Shown: positions 53,222 to 62,216 of the stretch, in pieces
Layout of the letters: the number at the start of each line of letters is the position of its first letter
Position numbering within the stretch: position 1 is the first letter of the stretch
From: Flavipsychrobacter sp.
GTDB lineage: Bacteria > Bacteroidota > Bacteroidia > Chitinophagales > Chitinophagaceae
Length of the DNA stretch: 64,000 bases
Reading direction: 5' to 3'
Assembly: GCA_016787265.1 (NCBI GenBank)
Contig: JAEUVF010000010.1
Location: forward strand, 1 to 64,000
Notes under the pieces: model-generated
What the model saw: only the letters and a program-made list of their open reading frames with translations
Database searches by the model: none
What the model was told of the DNA's origin: nothing
Position numbers and translations under genes: made by a program

Positions 53222-55333
53222 ATGTCGATCATTCAAAACATCAGGGATAAGGCAGCCTGGCTTGTGTTCATCATCATTGCTTTGAGTTTGCTTGGCTTTT
53301 TATTAATGGATTCTGTTTCCGGGGCCCGGGGTCGTGGCATCTTTGGTGGCAATCAAACTTCATTAGGATCTGTAAACGGACAGGAGATTGATTATGTGGA
53401 GTTTCAGAAAAGACTGCAAATGCAGGAAAATCAGTTCCAGCAGCAGGGATATCCTATCAACGAAATGATGCGGCAAAATATCCAGGAACAGGTTTGGAAT
53501 CAGTTCATAGAGGAAAATGTTCTGGAAACCGAATATAAAAAACTTGGATTGGCAGTTAGTGGTCAGGAAGTAAATGATATCCTTTTTGGAGATAATCCTC
53601 CTGCAGATTTCAGGCAGCAGTTCACCAATGAAAATGGACAGTATGATGTGAATAAAGCCAAACAGGCAGTTGATGCCCTGAAAAAGCAGAAGAATGATCC
53701 AATGGCTAAAAACTTCAATGAGCAATACCTGCCTGCACTGGCCAATTTCCGTTTACGCGAAAAGTACACTGCCTTACTGGCCAATACCTATTATATTCCA
53801 AAATGGATGGCGGAAAAAACAGCGGCAGAAAATAATCAGATTGCTGCTATTAAATTTGTAGCGGTACCATATAATACGATCAGTGATAGTCTGCCTGAAA
53901 TTAAAGTGACCGATCAGGATATCACTGCCTACATTTCTAAAAGAAAAGAAGAATTCAAGCAGGAAGCTTCCCGTAGTATCAGCTATGTAAGTTTCAGCGC
54001 TGCACCTACCAATGAAGACACAGCAATAGTTCGAACAAATCTTGAAAACCTGCGCGAAGAATTCAGAAATGCACCCGATGCAGCACAGTTTCTTACCAGA
54101 AATAATAGTGATGTTCCCTATTTTGATGGATATGTTCTGAAGTCAAGATTACAGGTTCCTAATGCTGATACCATTCGTGAACTTCCGGATGGTGCCGTTT
54201 ACGGTCCCTACCTGGATGGAGGAAATTTTGTGGTGGCAAAAATGCTGGGTAAACGCAGTCTTCCGGATAGTGTAAAATGTCGTCACATCCTGATCAGCAC
54301 TCAAACCAACACTGATAGTGTTGCGAAAGCCCGTATTGATTCAATTGTTGGAGCAATCCGCGGAGGTGCGAGTTTTGCGTCCATGGCCACCCAATTCAGT
54401 GAAGATCCGGGAAGTAAAGAAACTGGAGGAGAATATGATTTTGGCAGCCAGCAGATGGGTAATCTTGCGAAAGAATTTGCCGACTTCATTTTCTATGGTT
54501 CTACCGGTGAAAAAAAGATCGTGAAAACCGATTTTGGTTATCATTATATAGAGATCTTAAATCAGAAAGGATTTGAACAGGCGTACAAGGTTGCTTACCT
54601 GAGCCGTCCGATCATGGCCAGTCAGCAAACCGAAAACACCGCTTCTGGTGCTGCTAACCAGTTTGCCGGTGAAAGCAGGGATGCGAAATCCTTCGATGCC
54701 AATGCCACCAAACAAAATCTTACCAAGCTGATTGCCCAGGAAATCAAAGCAAATGATATTATGGTACCCGGACTAGGTTCAAGCCGGCAATTGGTTCGTT
54801 GGGTAAATGATGCTTCTGTTGGAGAAGTTTCCGAACCATTTAATATCGAGGATAAATATATTGTGGCGGTACTTACGGAAATTAACAAGGAAGGATTGAT
54901 GTCGCCTGCGAAAGCACGCGCTCTGGTTGAATTCCAGGTTCGCAATCAGAAAAAAGCGGAAGCTATTAAAAAGAAAATCGGTACTGCTAATTCACTGGAT
55001 GCAGTAGCTACAGCCACCCAGCAATCTGTGTTGAATGCTGACAGCGTACGCTTCTCATCACCGTTTATTCCAAATGTAGGGCAGGAGCCAAAAGTGATTG
55101 GTGCTGCCTTCAATAAGGCGTATCAGTCTGCTGTATCTGCACCCATTGCTGGCAATGGAGGTGTATTTGTATTAAAAACGGAAGCGATATCTGCAGTACC
55201 GGATGCTGGTCTGAATGCTGATGAGCAACGTAAAATGATGATGCAGCAAATGCGCCAGTCGGCCGGTTTCCGTGCCGTAGATGCTCTTCGCAAAGCTGCC
55301 AATGTAAAAGACGAGCGCTCCAAAGTGCTTTAA
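53222..55333 (+). CDS. periplasmic peptidyl-prolyl isomerase, PpiD/SurA-like
   Basis: The protein is 703 aa. A single N-terminal membrane anchor (WLVFIIIALSLLGFLLMDSV) follows a short cytosolic start, as in PpiD. Residues 40-250 form the SurA_N-like chaperone domain. A parvulin domain lies near 345-445 (VKCRHILIST, FSEDPGSKETGGEYDFG, KTDFGYHYIEI). A second, degenerate region follows. It assists folding of exported and outer-membrane proteins. It is monocistronic, with a terminator directly after. Confidence 0.88.
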   Translation: MSIIQNIRDKAAWLVFIIIALSLLGFLLMDSVSGARGRGIFGGNQTSLGSVNGQEIDYVEFQKRLQMQENQFQQQGYPINEMMRQNIQEQVWNQFIEENVLETEYKKLGLAVSGQEVNDILFGDNPPADFRQQFTNENGQYDVNKAKQAVDALKKQKNDPMAKNFNEQYLPALANFRLREKYTALLANTYYIPKWMAEKTAAENNQIAAIKFVAVPYNTISDSLPEIKVTDQDITAYISKRKEEFKQEASRSISYVSFSAAPTNEDTAIVRTNLENLREEFRNAPDAAQFLTRNNSDVPYFDGYVLKSRLQVPNADTIRELPDGAVYGPYLDGGNFVVAKMLGKRSLPDSVKCRHILISTQTNTDSVAKARIDSIVGAIRGGASFASMATQFSEDPGSKETGGEYDFGSQQMGNLAKEFADFIFYGSTGEKKIVKTDFGYHYIEILNQKGFEQAYKVAYLSRPIMASQQTENTASGAANQFAGESRDAKSFDANATKQNLTKLIAQEIKANDIMVPGLGSSRQLVRWVNDASVGEVSEPFNIEDKYIVAVLTEINKEGLMSPAKARALVEFQVRNQKKAEAIKKKIGTANSLDAVATATQQSVLNADSVRFSSPFIPNVGQEPKVIGAAFNKAYQSAVSAPIAGNGGVFVLKTEAISAVPDAGLNADEQRKMMMQQMRQSAGFRAVDALRKAANVKDERSKVL

Positions 55334-55354
55334 GTGCTTTGTTCAAATGGATAT

Positions 55355-55388
55355 AAGGGGATGCTTTCGGGTATCCCCTTTTTTATTT
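55355..55388 (+). terminator. intrinsic terminator after the ppiD-like gene
   Basis: AAGGGGAT (55355-55362) pairs with ATCCCCTT (55373-55380), followed by TTTTATTTTA. Confidence 0.88.
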
Positions 55389-55435
55389 TACTAACTTTGT
55401 TAACCGGAATGTGTTAAGTATCTAAAGCATTTGAG

Positions 55436-55942
55436 ATGGCTGATCAGATTGTAAATAAAGTGGCTGAAAGTGGATTGATTACACTCGACCTGGAAGTCTA
55501 CCTTCCAAAGGAAATAATAGTAGAATTCGACCTTGCGAATCACCTTTTTATGGGACTGATTCTGAAAGAAAAGGAATTCCGGGAAGCAATGAAACAATTG
55601 GATTGGGAGCAATACCGTGGGAAAATGGTAGCAGTTACCTGCTCTGCCGATGCCATAATCCCCATGTGGGCCTATATGCTGGTCGTTACCTATCTCCATC
55701 CGGTAGCTTCAGCTGTTTACCAGGGATCAGCTGCTGAATTTCGTAAGCAACTTTTCCTGAACCGGCTGTTGGCCATTGATGCCACCGTGTTTGATGATAA
55801 ACGCATTGTGGTTAAAGGTTGTGGTGATCAACCCATCGAAGAATATGCATACTTTGAAATCACACGGATTCTGTTACCACATGCCAAATCTATTATGTAC
55901 GGTGAACCCTGTTCAACGGTTCCGGTTTTCAAAAAACGTTAA
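55436..55942 (+). CDS. DUF2480 family protein
   Basis: The protein is 168 aa, the usual length. LITLDLEVYLP near residue 14, ADAIIPMWAYMLV near 71 and VVKGCGDQPIEEYAYFEIT near 127 are typical of this Bacteroidota-specific family of unknown function. It is cytosolic by appearance. Its last four bases overlap the convergent kdsB gene. Confidence 0.85.
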   Translation: MADQIVNKVAESGLITLDLEVYLPKEIIVEFDLANHLFMGLILKEKEFREAMKQLDWEQYRGKMVAVTCSADAIIPMWAYMLVVTYLHPVASAVYQGSAAEFRKQLFLNRLLAIDATVFDDKRIVVKGCGDQPIEEYAYFEITRILLPHAKSIMYGEPCSTVPVFKKR

Positions 55943-56676
55943 GCGCCAGTCTGCATCTTTAAGAATGCAGCCGCTTTCTCCAGGTCTTCCGGTGTATCGA
56001 TATTAACCCCGAGGTAATCTGTTATCACCATTTTGAGTGGAATGCCATTTTCAAGGTAACGCAGGCATTCAATTTTTTCTGCTGCTTCCAGGGGGGTCAT
56101 CGCCCATGATGTGAAATTCATCAGTGCTTCTTTGCGATAGGCATAGACACCTACATGTTCAAACCAGGTTATTGGCTGCTCCGTACTGCGGGGATAAGGA
56201 ATCGGACTGCGACTGAACAACAAAGAATTACTGAACTTGTCCACCACCACTTTTACCACATTTGGATTCTTCACAGCTTCCGCATCGTGCATTTCCTGCA
56301 TCAGTGACCCCACCTGAACAGCCGGTTCGTTGAAACAGGCCAGTAATTTTTCCAGCGGTTCTCTTTTTACAAAGGGCATATCTCCCTGCACATTCAGAAT
56401 AATATCCACCTCTATATTCTCTACGATTTCAGCAATCCGGTCGCTCCCGCTTTCATGAGAACGCTGGCTGCGATAGACTTTTCCTCCAATAGCTGCTATC
56501 TCCGCATCAATTACATCACTGTCAGTTACCACACTCACTTCATCAAACAATCCGGTAGCCAGGGTATTTTCATACACTTTCCTGATAACAGTCGAATCAC
56601 CCAGTGGCTTCATCAGTTTTCCCGGAAATCTGGTGGCATCATAGCGTGCCGGAATCATGGCAATGGTTTTCCCCAT
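55939..56676 (-). CDS. kdsB: 3-deoxy-manno-octulosonate cytidylyltransferase
   Basis: The protein is 245 aa. IPARYDATRFPGKLMKPLG near residue 8, HESGSDRIAE near 74, NVQGDMPFV near 95 and WFEHVGVYAYR near 170 are KdsB signatures. It activates Kdo as CMP-Kdo for lipid A assembly, linking with the kdsD gene at 22 kb. Cytosolic. Confidence 0.95.
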   Translation of the reverse strand: MGKTIAMIPARYDATRFPGKLMKPLGDSTVIRKVYENTLATGLFDEVSVVTDSDVIDAEIAAIGGKVYRSQRSHESGSDRIAEIVENIEVDIILNVQGDMPFVKREPLEKLLACFNEPAVQVGSLMQEMHDAEAVKNPNVVKVVVDKFSNSLLFSRSPIPYPRSTEQPITWFEHVGVYAYRKEALMNFTSWAMTPLEAAEKIECLRYLENGIPLKMVITDYLGVNIDTPEDLEKAAAFLKMQTGA

Positions 56677-56704
56677 CTGTTGCTAATTTGTTCGCAAAGA
56701 TGCA

Positions 56705-57523
56705 TCAATAATCTGTCTTGATCTTCTTATCAAACGGAATCCTGAACTGGTAAGACAAATCTTCATCGGTGCGGTCATCCAACACATCCAAACCATATTT
56801 TAGTCCGGCAGGATCTACATACCGGAAAGTTCCAAAGAGCCGGTCCCATATGGAAAAAATATTCCCATAGTTGGTATCCGTTAAGGGTCGCTCAAAATGA
56901 TGATGCGCCTTATGCATATTGGGTGAAACAAAAACCAGGCTGATCGGATAGTCCAGCCATCGCGGCACGCGAATATTGGCATGATTGAAATGGGTGAAAA
57001 GCGCTGCACATCCACGGTATAAAAAATACAACCAAACCGGTGTTCCAATTACCAGGATACCAAGGATAGTGCTGGTTTCGCGGAACAACCATTCGCCAGG
57101 GTGGTGGCGGGTTCCGGTGGTAACATCCACTTTGGTATCACTGTGATGCACCATATGAAATTTCCACATGAATTTAACCTTGTGCATCAGCCAATGCGGA
57201 ATGTACTGGCCAAATAAATCCATAAAAAGCAACCCGACAAAAATTTGCATCCAGCCAGGCATTGGAATCCATTGCAGCAACCCGAACTCATTTGAAACTG
57301 CCAGTGTGCAGAACCAGATCGTAACCAGGCCAAAAATCAGATTTAGGACCAGGGTGGTGCCCAGGAACACCAGGTTCACACCCGCATGCCGGGTACGGTT
57401 AAACTGAAATTTGAAAAGTGGATAATATCCTTCCAGCAGCCAGAAAAAAATCATTCCGCCCATCAGGAACAGAATTCGATGCGTAGAAGGGATGGTTTCC
57501 CAATAGGTAAAAAAAGCGTCCAT
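56705..57523 (-). CDS. sterol desaturase / fatty acid hydroxylase family membrane protein
   Basis: The protein is 272 aa from the ATG at 57523 (MDAFFTYWE). About four hydrophobic helices precede and surround the di-iron histidine boxes HWLMHK near 105, FHMVHH near 117 and MHKAHHH near 200, fitting the fatty acid hydroxylase superfamily. It is an inner-membrane oxygenase acting on a lipid; the substrate is unknown. It lies 28 bp upstream of kdsB on the same strand, so a lipid A or membrane-lipid role is possible. Confidence 0.85.
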   Translation of the reverse strand: MDAFFTYWETIPSTHRILFLMGGMIFFWLLEGYYPLFKFQFNRTRHAGVNLVFLGTTLVLNLIFGLVTIWFCTLAVSNEFGLLQWIPMPGWMQIFVGLLFMDLFGQYIPHWLMHKVKFMWKFHMVHHSDTKVDVTTGTRHHPGEWLFRETSTILGILVIGTPVWLYFLYRGCAALFTHFNHANIRVPRWLDYPISLVFVSPNMHKAHHHFERPLTDTNYGNIFSIWDRLFGTFRYVDPAGLKYGLDVLDDRTDEDLSYQFRIPFDKKIKTDY

Positions 57524-57619
57524 GTGCAGGCAATTGTTCCTACAATTTACCAAAGTGGAAACAGGATTGGAACAGGTGTAGAAGAATCTTGACTCAAATC
57601 ATTTTAGAGGCTTGCTGTT

Positions 57620-58021
57620 TCAGTTGAAACCCAAATCAGTAACCCGGTTACCGCAGGACCGGCAGATTACTTCCGAAGTAAAAACGCTTTCTGCATTGCC
57701 TCTCAGGCGGGCAATCCAGCGATTCCACCAGTTCAGGGATGTTACATGGATCTGGCGTTCGAGTGTTTTCGCGCCGCAGGAGGGGCAGGGCAAAGTTTGC
57801 AAATACGCATCTGTGGCTGCATCCAGCAGGGAGATTGCTTTGGAGAGGTCTTCATTCAGTACCATGAGTTTCATCCCGCCAATAGCCGGACTCAAAAATG
57901 GATCTATGGTAACAGTATTTTCATCCTTCAGATGACAATTGATCCCATGCTCTTTGAGCAGGTTCAGCTGAATATTTGCCTGGATATAATTGTCGTATGA
58001 CCGGATCTGTACAAAATGCAT
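57620..58021 (-). CDS. DUF2007 domain protein with zinc ribbon
   Basis: The protein is 133 aa. Residues 1-70 match the DUF2007 (putative signal-transducing) ferredoxin-like fold with YIQANIQLNLLKEHGI and LSPAIGGMKLMV. The C-terminal half holds two cysteine pairs, CPSC near 79 and CRSC near 120, forming a likely zinc ribbon interrupted by a basic WWNRWIARLRG helix. Function unknown. It is 15 bp downstream of dnaN and probably co-transcribed. Confidence 0.8.
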   Translation of the reverse strand: MHFVQIRSYDNYIQANIQLNLLKEHGINCHLKDENTVTIDPFLSPAIGGMKLMVLNEDLSKAISLLDAATDAYLQTLPCPSCGAKTLERQIHVTSLNWWNRWIARLRGNAESVFTSEVICRSCGNRVTDLGFN

Positions 58022-58036
58022 GAAGTAAAATCAGGA

Positions 58037-59152
58037 TCAGGCATTCAGCATCAGTGGCATTACCAGCATCAGGAGCTCTTCGTATTCATCTGCCTCCATA
58101 GGGCGAATGATACCGGCTTTTGTGGGGGTGGATAATTCCATCCGAACCTCATCGCTCTCGGCTGCATTCAGCATTTCAATCAGGAAACGCGCGTTGAAAG
58201 CGATAGAAAGATCCTCTCCATCATATTGACACTTCATCCGTTCGTTCCCCTCGAAGCTGAAATCAATATCCTGCGCGGCCAGTTGCAATTCACTGCCGGA
58301 GATATTCAATACCACCTGGTTGGTGCTTTTATTGGAGAATACGCTTACCCGGCGAAGGGCACCCTGGAAATCTGATTTGCTAACAATCATTTTGTAAGGG
58401 TTGTCAGCCGGGATCACCACTTTATAATCTGGGAAGCGGGCATCAATAAGGCGACAGCTCATCTGTGTATTACCATGTGTAACAAACAGGTGGTTGCTGT
58501 TATAACTAACTGTGATCACATCATCGTTATCCGGAAGTGCTGATTTCAGTATGTTCAGCGGCTTTTTCGGAACGATGAAGGAATCACCTTTGGGACATTT
58601 TACATCTGTGCGCTTGTAGCGAACCAGGCGGTGCGCGTCGGTAGCCACGAACTGAACAAAGTTTTTATCCAGCTCAAAATACACACCCGTCATAGCCGGA
58701 CGCAGATCATCATTGCTCACGGCGAACAATGTTTTATTGATACCGGTAACCAGCGAACTGCTGGTCATTTCAAAAGAAGTGGTATCGTCAGCAGATGGTT
58801 CTTTCGGGAAATTGTCGGGATTTTCACCCATCACCTTATACTTACCATTATCGCTGGTCATTTCGATACCGAAGTTCTTATCGATATTGAAAGTAAGGGG
58901 TTGGTCAGGAATGTTCTTGAGGGAATCGATCAGGATCTTGGCAGGAATACAAACCCGTCCATTTTCTTTTGCTTCGATATCCATCTGTACCCGCATAACC
59001 GTTTCCAGGTCGGTGGCTACCACATTCAATTTGTTCTTATCAATTTCAAACAGGAAATCTTCCAGGATGGGTAAAACTGTATTTGCATTGATAACACCAC
59101 TGATCTGTTGGAGTTGTTTCAATAAAGCCGATGAGCTAACGATGAACTTCAT
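58037..59152 (-). CDS. dnaN: DNA polymerase III beta subunit (sliding clamp)
   Basis: The protein is 371 aa, the standard three-domain clamp: domain 1 starts MKFIVSSSALLKQLQQISGV, followed by NTVLPILEDFL; the C-terminus MLVMPLMLNA is the conserved clamp end (MPMRL type). It tethers polymerases to DNA. Its nearness to parS sites, mnmG and a DnaA-box cluster supports an origin-proximal location. A partial -7 box (TAGTTTCG, minus strand 59184-59177) precedes it. No dnaA or recF is beside it. Confidence 0.97.
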   Translation of the reverse strand: MKFIVSSSALLKQLQQISGVINANTVLPILEDFLFEIDKNKLNVVATDLETVMRVQMDIEAKENGRVCIPAKILIDSLKNIPDQPLTFNIDKNFGIEMTSDNGKYKVMGENPDNFPKEPSADDTTSFEMTSSSLVTGINKTLFAVSNDDLRPAMTGVYFELDKNFVQFVATDAHRLVRYKRTDVKCPKGDSFIVPKKPLNILKSALPDNDDVITVSYNSNHLFVTHGNTQMSCRLIDARFPDYKVVIPADNPYKMIVSKSDFQGALRRVSVFSNKSTNQVVLNISGSELQLAAQDIDFSFEGNERMKCQYDGEDLSIAFNARFLIEMLNAAESDEVRMELSTPTKAGIIRPMEADEYEELLMLVMPLMLNA

Positions 59153-59304
59153 AAAACGGTTGCGATTTATAAGGGACGAAACTAAGGAATTCCGGCCATT
59201 CTAAGATTGGGATATAAGGAAGATTGAGGAGGGTGGCAGGTTATTTTCGGGGATTCTTTCAAATTGGGTTTTTTCCTCATTCTCCTAATGCGGAACTTTA
59301 ATCA

Positions 59305-59796
59305 ATGTTGCAGGGAAAAAGACTAACACCGGATCAGGCGCTACAAAAGGCGCGTCATTTTTGTGGCTACCAGGAACGTTGTCACCAGGAGGTAAAGAAT
59401 AAGTTATTCAGCTATGGCCTTAACCGCCAGGAAGTGGATAACCTGCTTTCAACTCTTATTGAAGAGGATTATCTGAATGAAGAACGTTTTGCCATCCAGT
59501 TTGCCGGTGGTAAATTCAGGATGAAGGGTTGGGGTAGGGGCCGGATCAAAAATGAATTGCAGCAAAGGCAGGTAAGTGAATACTGTATCAAAAAGGCAAT
59601 GAAGGAGATTCCGGAGCCAGCCTACCTTGAAACCCTGGATAAACTGGCGAGAAACCGTTGGGAAAGTTTGAAAGAGGAGGATAAATTATCCCGACTTCGA
59701 AAAACCCAGGATCATCTGCTGTATAAAGGGTATGAATGGGATTTGATAAAAGATGTTCTGAAAGTCTTGCAATCAGGGCAAGCAACCGACGAATGA
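59305..59796 (+). CDS. recX: regulatory protein RecX
   Basis: The protein is 163 aa. Three-helix RecX repeats are visible: ALQKARHFCGYQERCHQEV, LIEEDYLNEERFAIQFAGGKFRMKGWGRGRI near 50-80 and the C-terminal LSRLRKTQDHLLYKGYEWDLI. RecX modulates RecA filaments. recA is not in the window. It is divergent from dnaN across 152 bp that hold nothing else I can identify. Confidence 0.9.
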   Translation: MLQGKRLTPDQALQKARHFCGYQERCHQEVKNKLFSYGLNRQEVDNLLSTLIEEDYLNEERFAIQFAGGKFRMKGWGRGRIKNELQQRQVSEYCIKKAMKEIPEPAYLETLDKLARNRWESLKEEDKLSRLRKTQDHLLYKGYEWDLIKDVLKVLQSGQATDE

Positions 59797-59809
59797 AGTA
59801 ATTTCGGGT

Positions 59810-60622
59810 ATGTCTACCCTTACCATAACCACCATTCAAACATCACTTTTTTGGGAGGATCCGGAAGCGAACCTCCGGATGTTCGAAGAAAAAATTGATT
59901 CGGTCTCAGAAAAAATGGAGCTGGTAGTATTACCGGAAGCGTTTACCACCGGTTTTTCCCTGCATCCCGAAAAGCTGGCCGAGACCATGGATGGCCCCAC
60001 ACTGGCCTGGATGAAATCCCTTGCTGTGCGGAAAAGAATCATACTAACAGGCTCTGTATTTATACAGGAAGACAATCATTACTACAATCGGTTACTCTGG
60101 GTTTTGCCAAACGGACAGGTAGGTCATTATGATAAGAGACATCTTTTTGCATATTCCGGGGAAGACCAGCATTTCAGTGCAGGTAACCGGAGGTTTATCG
60201 CTTCCGTCAAAGGCTGGCGCATCTTTCTGCAAGTCTGCTACGACCTGCGTTTTCCTGTCTGGAGCCGCCAGCAACTCCACCCGACCGGTGAGCAGGCTGA
60301 ATATGATTTGCTGATCACTGTAGCGAACTGGCCGGAGCGGCGCAATCATGCCTGGAAAACCCTGCTCGCCGCAAGAGCCATTGAAAACCAATGTTATGTG
60401 GTGGGTGTAAACCGGGTTGGGGAAGACGGAAAGGGGATTTATCACAGTGGAGACACAACGATCCTGGACCCACTGGGAACACCTCTTTACCAGAAAGAAC
60501 ATGAGGAAGATATTCATACGGTCACCCTGGACAAATCCAATCTCGATAAGATCCGCCAGCAACTTCCCTTTCTCCGCGATGCAGATGCTTTCACCATATT
60601 AAACGATCATCCAGATGTCTGA
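59810..60622 (+). CDS. carbon-nitrogen hydrolase, omega-amidase (YafV)-like
   Basis: The protein is 270 aa. The nitrilase triad is Glu in VLPEAFTTGF near 42, Lys in YDKRHLF near 107 and Cys in LQVCYDLRFP near 143. The sequence fits the omega-amidase subfamily, which hydrolyses 2-oxoglutaramate or 2-oxosuccinamate. A 13-base REP-like core lies inside the gene (60278-60290) and is translated as the HPTGE part of a surface loop. The 3' end overlaps nagA by eight bases. Confidence 0.88.
   Translation: MSTLTITTIQTSLFWEDPEANLRMFEEKIDSVSEKMELVVLPEAFTTGFSLHPEKLAETMDGPTLAWMKSLAVRKRIILTGSVFIQEDNHYYNRLLWVLPNGQVGHYDKRHLFAYSGEDQHFSAGNRRFIASVKGWRIFLQVCYDLRFPVWSRQQLHPTGEQAEYDLLITVANWPERRNHAWKTLLAARAIENQCYVVGVNRVGEDGKGIYHSGDTTILDPLGTPLYQKEHEEDIHTVTLDKSNLDKIRQQLPFLRDADAFTILNDHPDV
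60278..60290. repeat. REP-like core inside the nitrilase gene
   Basis: CACCCGACCGGTG, identical to the intergenic copies at 17683 and 19900, lies inside the coding sequence and keeps the frame. Confidence 0.7.
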
Positions 60623-61727
60623 AATACAAACTTTCCATTTTACAAATGGCCGCATTTTTACCGGCGACGATTGGTTGAGTGAAGCAGTTATAACAGTTGA
60701 GCAAGACAGGATTGTGGAAATATCCGCTCATCCGCCCCAGCGGAGTGCCAATCCCCACGGCGGGATGCCACCCGACCGGTGGAAGGATTTGCAGGGGGGG
60801 CTGCTCGTACCGGCCTTTATCGATGTGCAATTGTATGGAGGGGATGGCCAGCTTTTTGGTGTTTATCCTTCAGTGGAAGCTATCCGCGCCACAGTGGAAT
60901 ATTCGCGAAGAGGCGGAGCCCACCTGATCCTGCCTACCGTAGCGACCAATGACAATTCAGTAGCGCTGGCTGCCATCGAAGCAGTGCGGGACTACCTGAA
61001 CCAGGGCGGTAAGGGTGTATATGGACTTCACCTGGAAGGACCCTTTCTGAATCCTGTTAAGCGGGGTGCTCATGTTTTGGAGAAAATTCAATCGCCCTCC
61101 ATGGATAAATTGCGCGCATTGGTTGAACCGGGCCGCGGTATCATTAAGATGATGACCATCGCACCGGAACTCTTTCAACCGGATCAGATCCAATACCTGA
61201 AAGACGCCGGTATTATATTATCCGCCGGCCATAGCAACGCAAGTTTTGAGGAAGCCAATAAAGGATTTGACCTGGGGATTACCACCTGCACTCATTTATT
61301 TAATGCGATGTCTCCCCTGCAACACCGCGCCCCTGGGTTGGTTGGTGCCATCTTTGCACATCCAACCATCGCCTCCAGCATTGTACCGGATGGGTACCAT
61401 GTGGATGCAGTGGTTATCAAAATGGCCAAACAGTTAATGGGTGAGAGATTGTTCATCATAACAGATGCAGTTACGGAGAGTAGCACCGGGAATTATTTGC
61501 ACCAGTTGCGTGGAGATCATTACACATTACCGGATGGAACACTTTCCGGATCTGCATTGACCATGCTGACAGCCGTGCAGTTTTGTGTTAAAAAAGTCGG
61601 AATTTCAATAGAAGAAGCATTACGAATGGCTTCCCTGTATCCTGCCAGGGTATTGGGTATTGAGAAAGAGTGGGGCAAACTGGCAGTAGGATACAGGCCG
61701 GAATGGTTTTGGATACCATCACTTTAA
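60615..61727 (+). CDS. nagA: N-acetylglucosamine-6-phosphate deacetylase
   Basis: The protein is 370 aa. HLEGPFLNPVKRGAH near residue 138, SAGHSNASFEEA near 204, CTHLFNAMSPLQHRAPG near 225 and the catalytic Asp in FIITDAV near 284 are NagA hallmarks. It removes acetate from GlcNAc-6-phosphate in amino-sugar recycling. The N-terminal segment PPQRSANPHGGMPPDRW (residues about 41-57) replaces a normally short beta turn and is encoded by REP-like sequence (60742-60781). No nagB is adjacent. Confidence 0.92.
   Translation: MSEIQTFHFTNGRIFTGDDWLSEAVITVEQDRIVEISAHPPQRSANPHGGMPPDRWKDLQGGLLVPAFIDVQLYGGDGQLFGVYPSVEAIRATVEYSRRGGAHLILPTVATNDNSVALAAIEAVRDYLNQGGKGVYGLHLEGPFLNPVKRGAHVLEKIQSPSMDKLRALVEPGRGIIKMMTIAPELFQPDQIQYLKDAGIILSAGHSNASFEEANKGFDLGITTCTHLFNAMSPLQHRAPGLVGAIFAHPTIASSIVPDGYHVDAVVIKMAKQLMGERLFIITDAVTESSTGNYLHQLRGDHYTLPDGTLSGSALTMLTAVQFCVKKVGISIEEALRMASLYPARVLGIEKEWGKLAVGYRPEWFWIPSL
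60742..60781. repeat. REP-like element inside nagA
   Basis: A GC-rich stretch with GGAGTGCCAATCCCC, CGGCGGGATGCC and then CACCCGACCGGTG (60769-60781) is read in frame in the nagA N-terminal region. Confidence 0.7.
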
Positions 61728-61739
61728 AACAATACAGCT

Positions 61740-62216
61740 ATGGCAAAGTTAAATGCAATCGGTCTGGATGAAGCCAAAGCGGCTGATCTGGCCGGAAGAC
61801 TGAATACCTTACTCGCCAACTATTCCATATTTTATCAGAATACGCGGGGTTATCACTGGAATATCAGAGGCGAAAAATTCTTTGAACTGCATGTAAAATT
61901 TGAAGAATTATATAATGATCTGCTCTTAAAAATTGATGAGATCGCTGAGCGTATACTCACGCTTGGATTTTCACCGGCACATAATTATTCCGATTACCAC
62001 ACGATGGCTACGATAAAAGAAAGCAGGGAAGTAGCTGATGGAATGAAGGCGGTGGAAAATATCCTGGGCTCTTTTCAAACAATTATCGGTTTGCAACGTG
62101 AGCTGCTAAAAATTTCGGAAGACGCAAATGATGAAGGCACTAACGCACTTATGAGCGATTATATCAGGGCACAGGAAAAGCTGGTTTGGATGTACTCAGC
62201 GTTTTTGAATAATTAG
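61740..62216 (+). CDS. dps: Dps family DNA-protecting ferritin
   Basis: The protein is 158 aa. The ferroxidase-site residues lie in YHWNIRGEKFFELHVKFEELYND near 39-62 and DEIAERI near 66, as in Dps dodecamers. It stores iron with peroxide and shields DNA in starvation. No strongly basic N-terminal tail, so DNA binding may be weak. It starts 12 bp after nagA. The 3' end overlaps the convergent S41 protease gene by 21 bp. Confidence 0.93.
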   Translation: MAKLNAIGLDEAKAADLAGRLNTLLANYSIFYQNTRGYHWNIRGEKFFELHVKFEELYNDLLLKIDEIAERILTLGFSPAHNYSDYHTMATIKESREVADGMKAVENILGSFQTIIGLQRELLKISEDANDEGTNALMSDYIRAQEKLVWMYSAFLNN

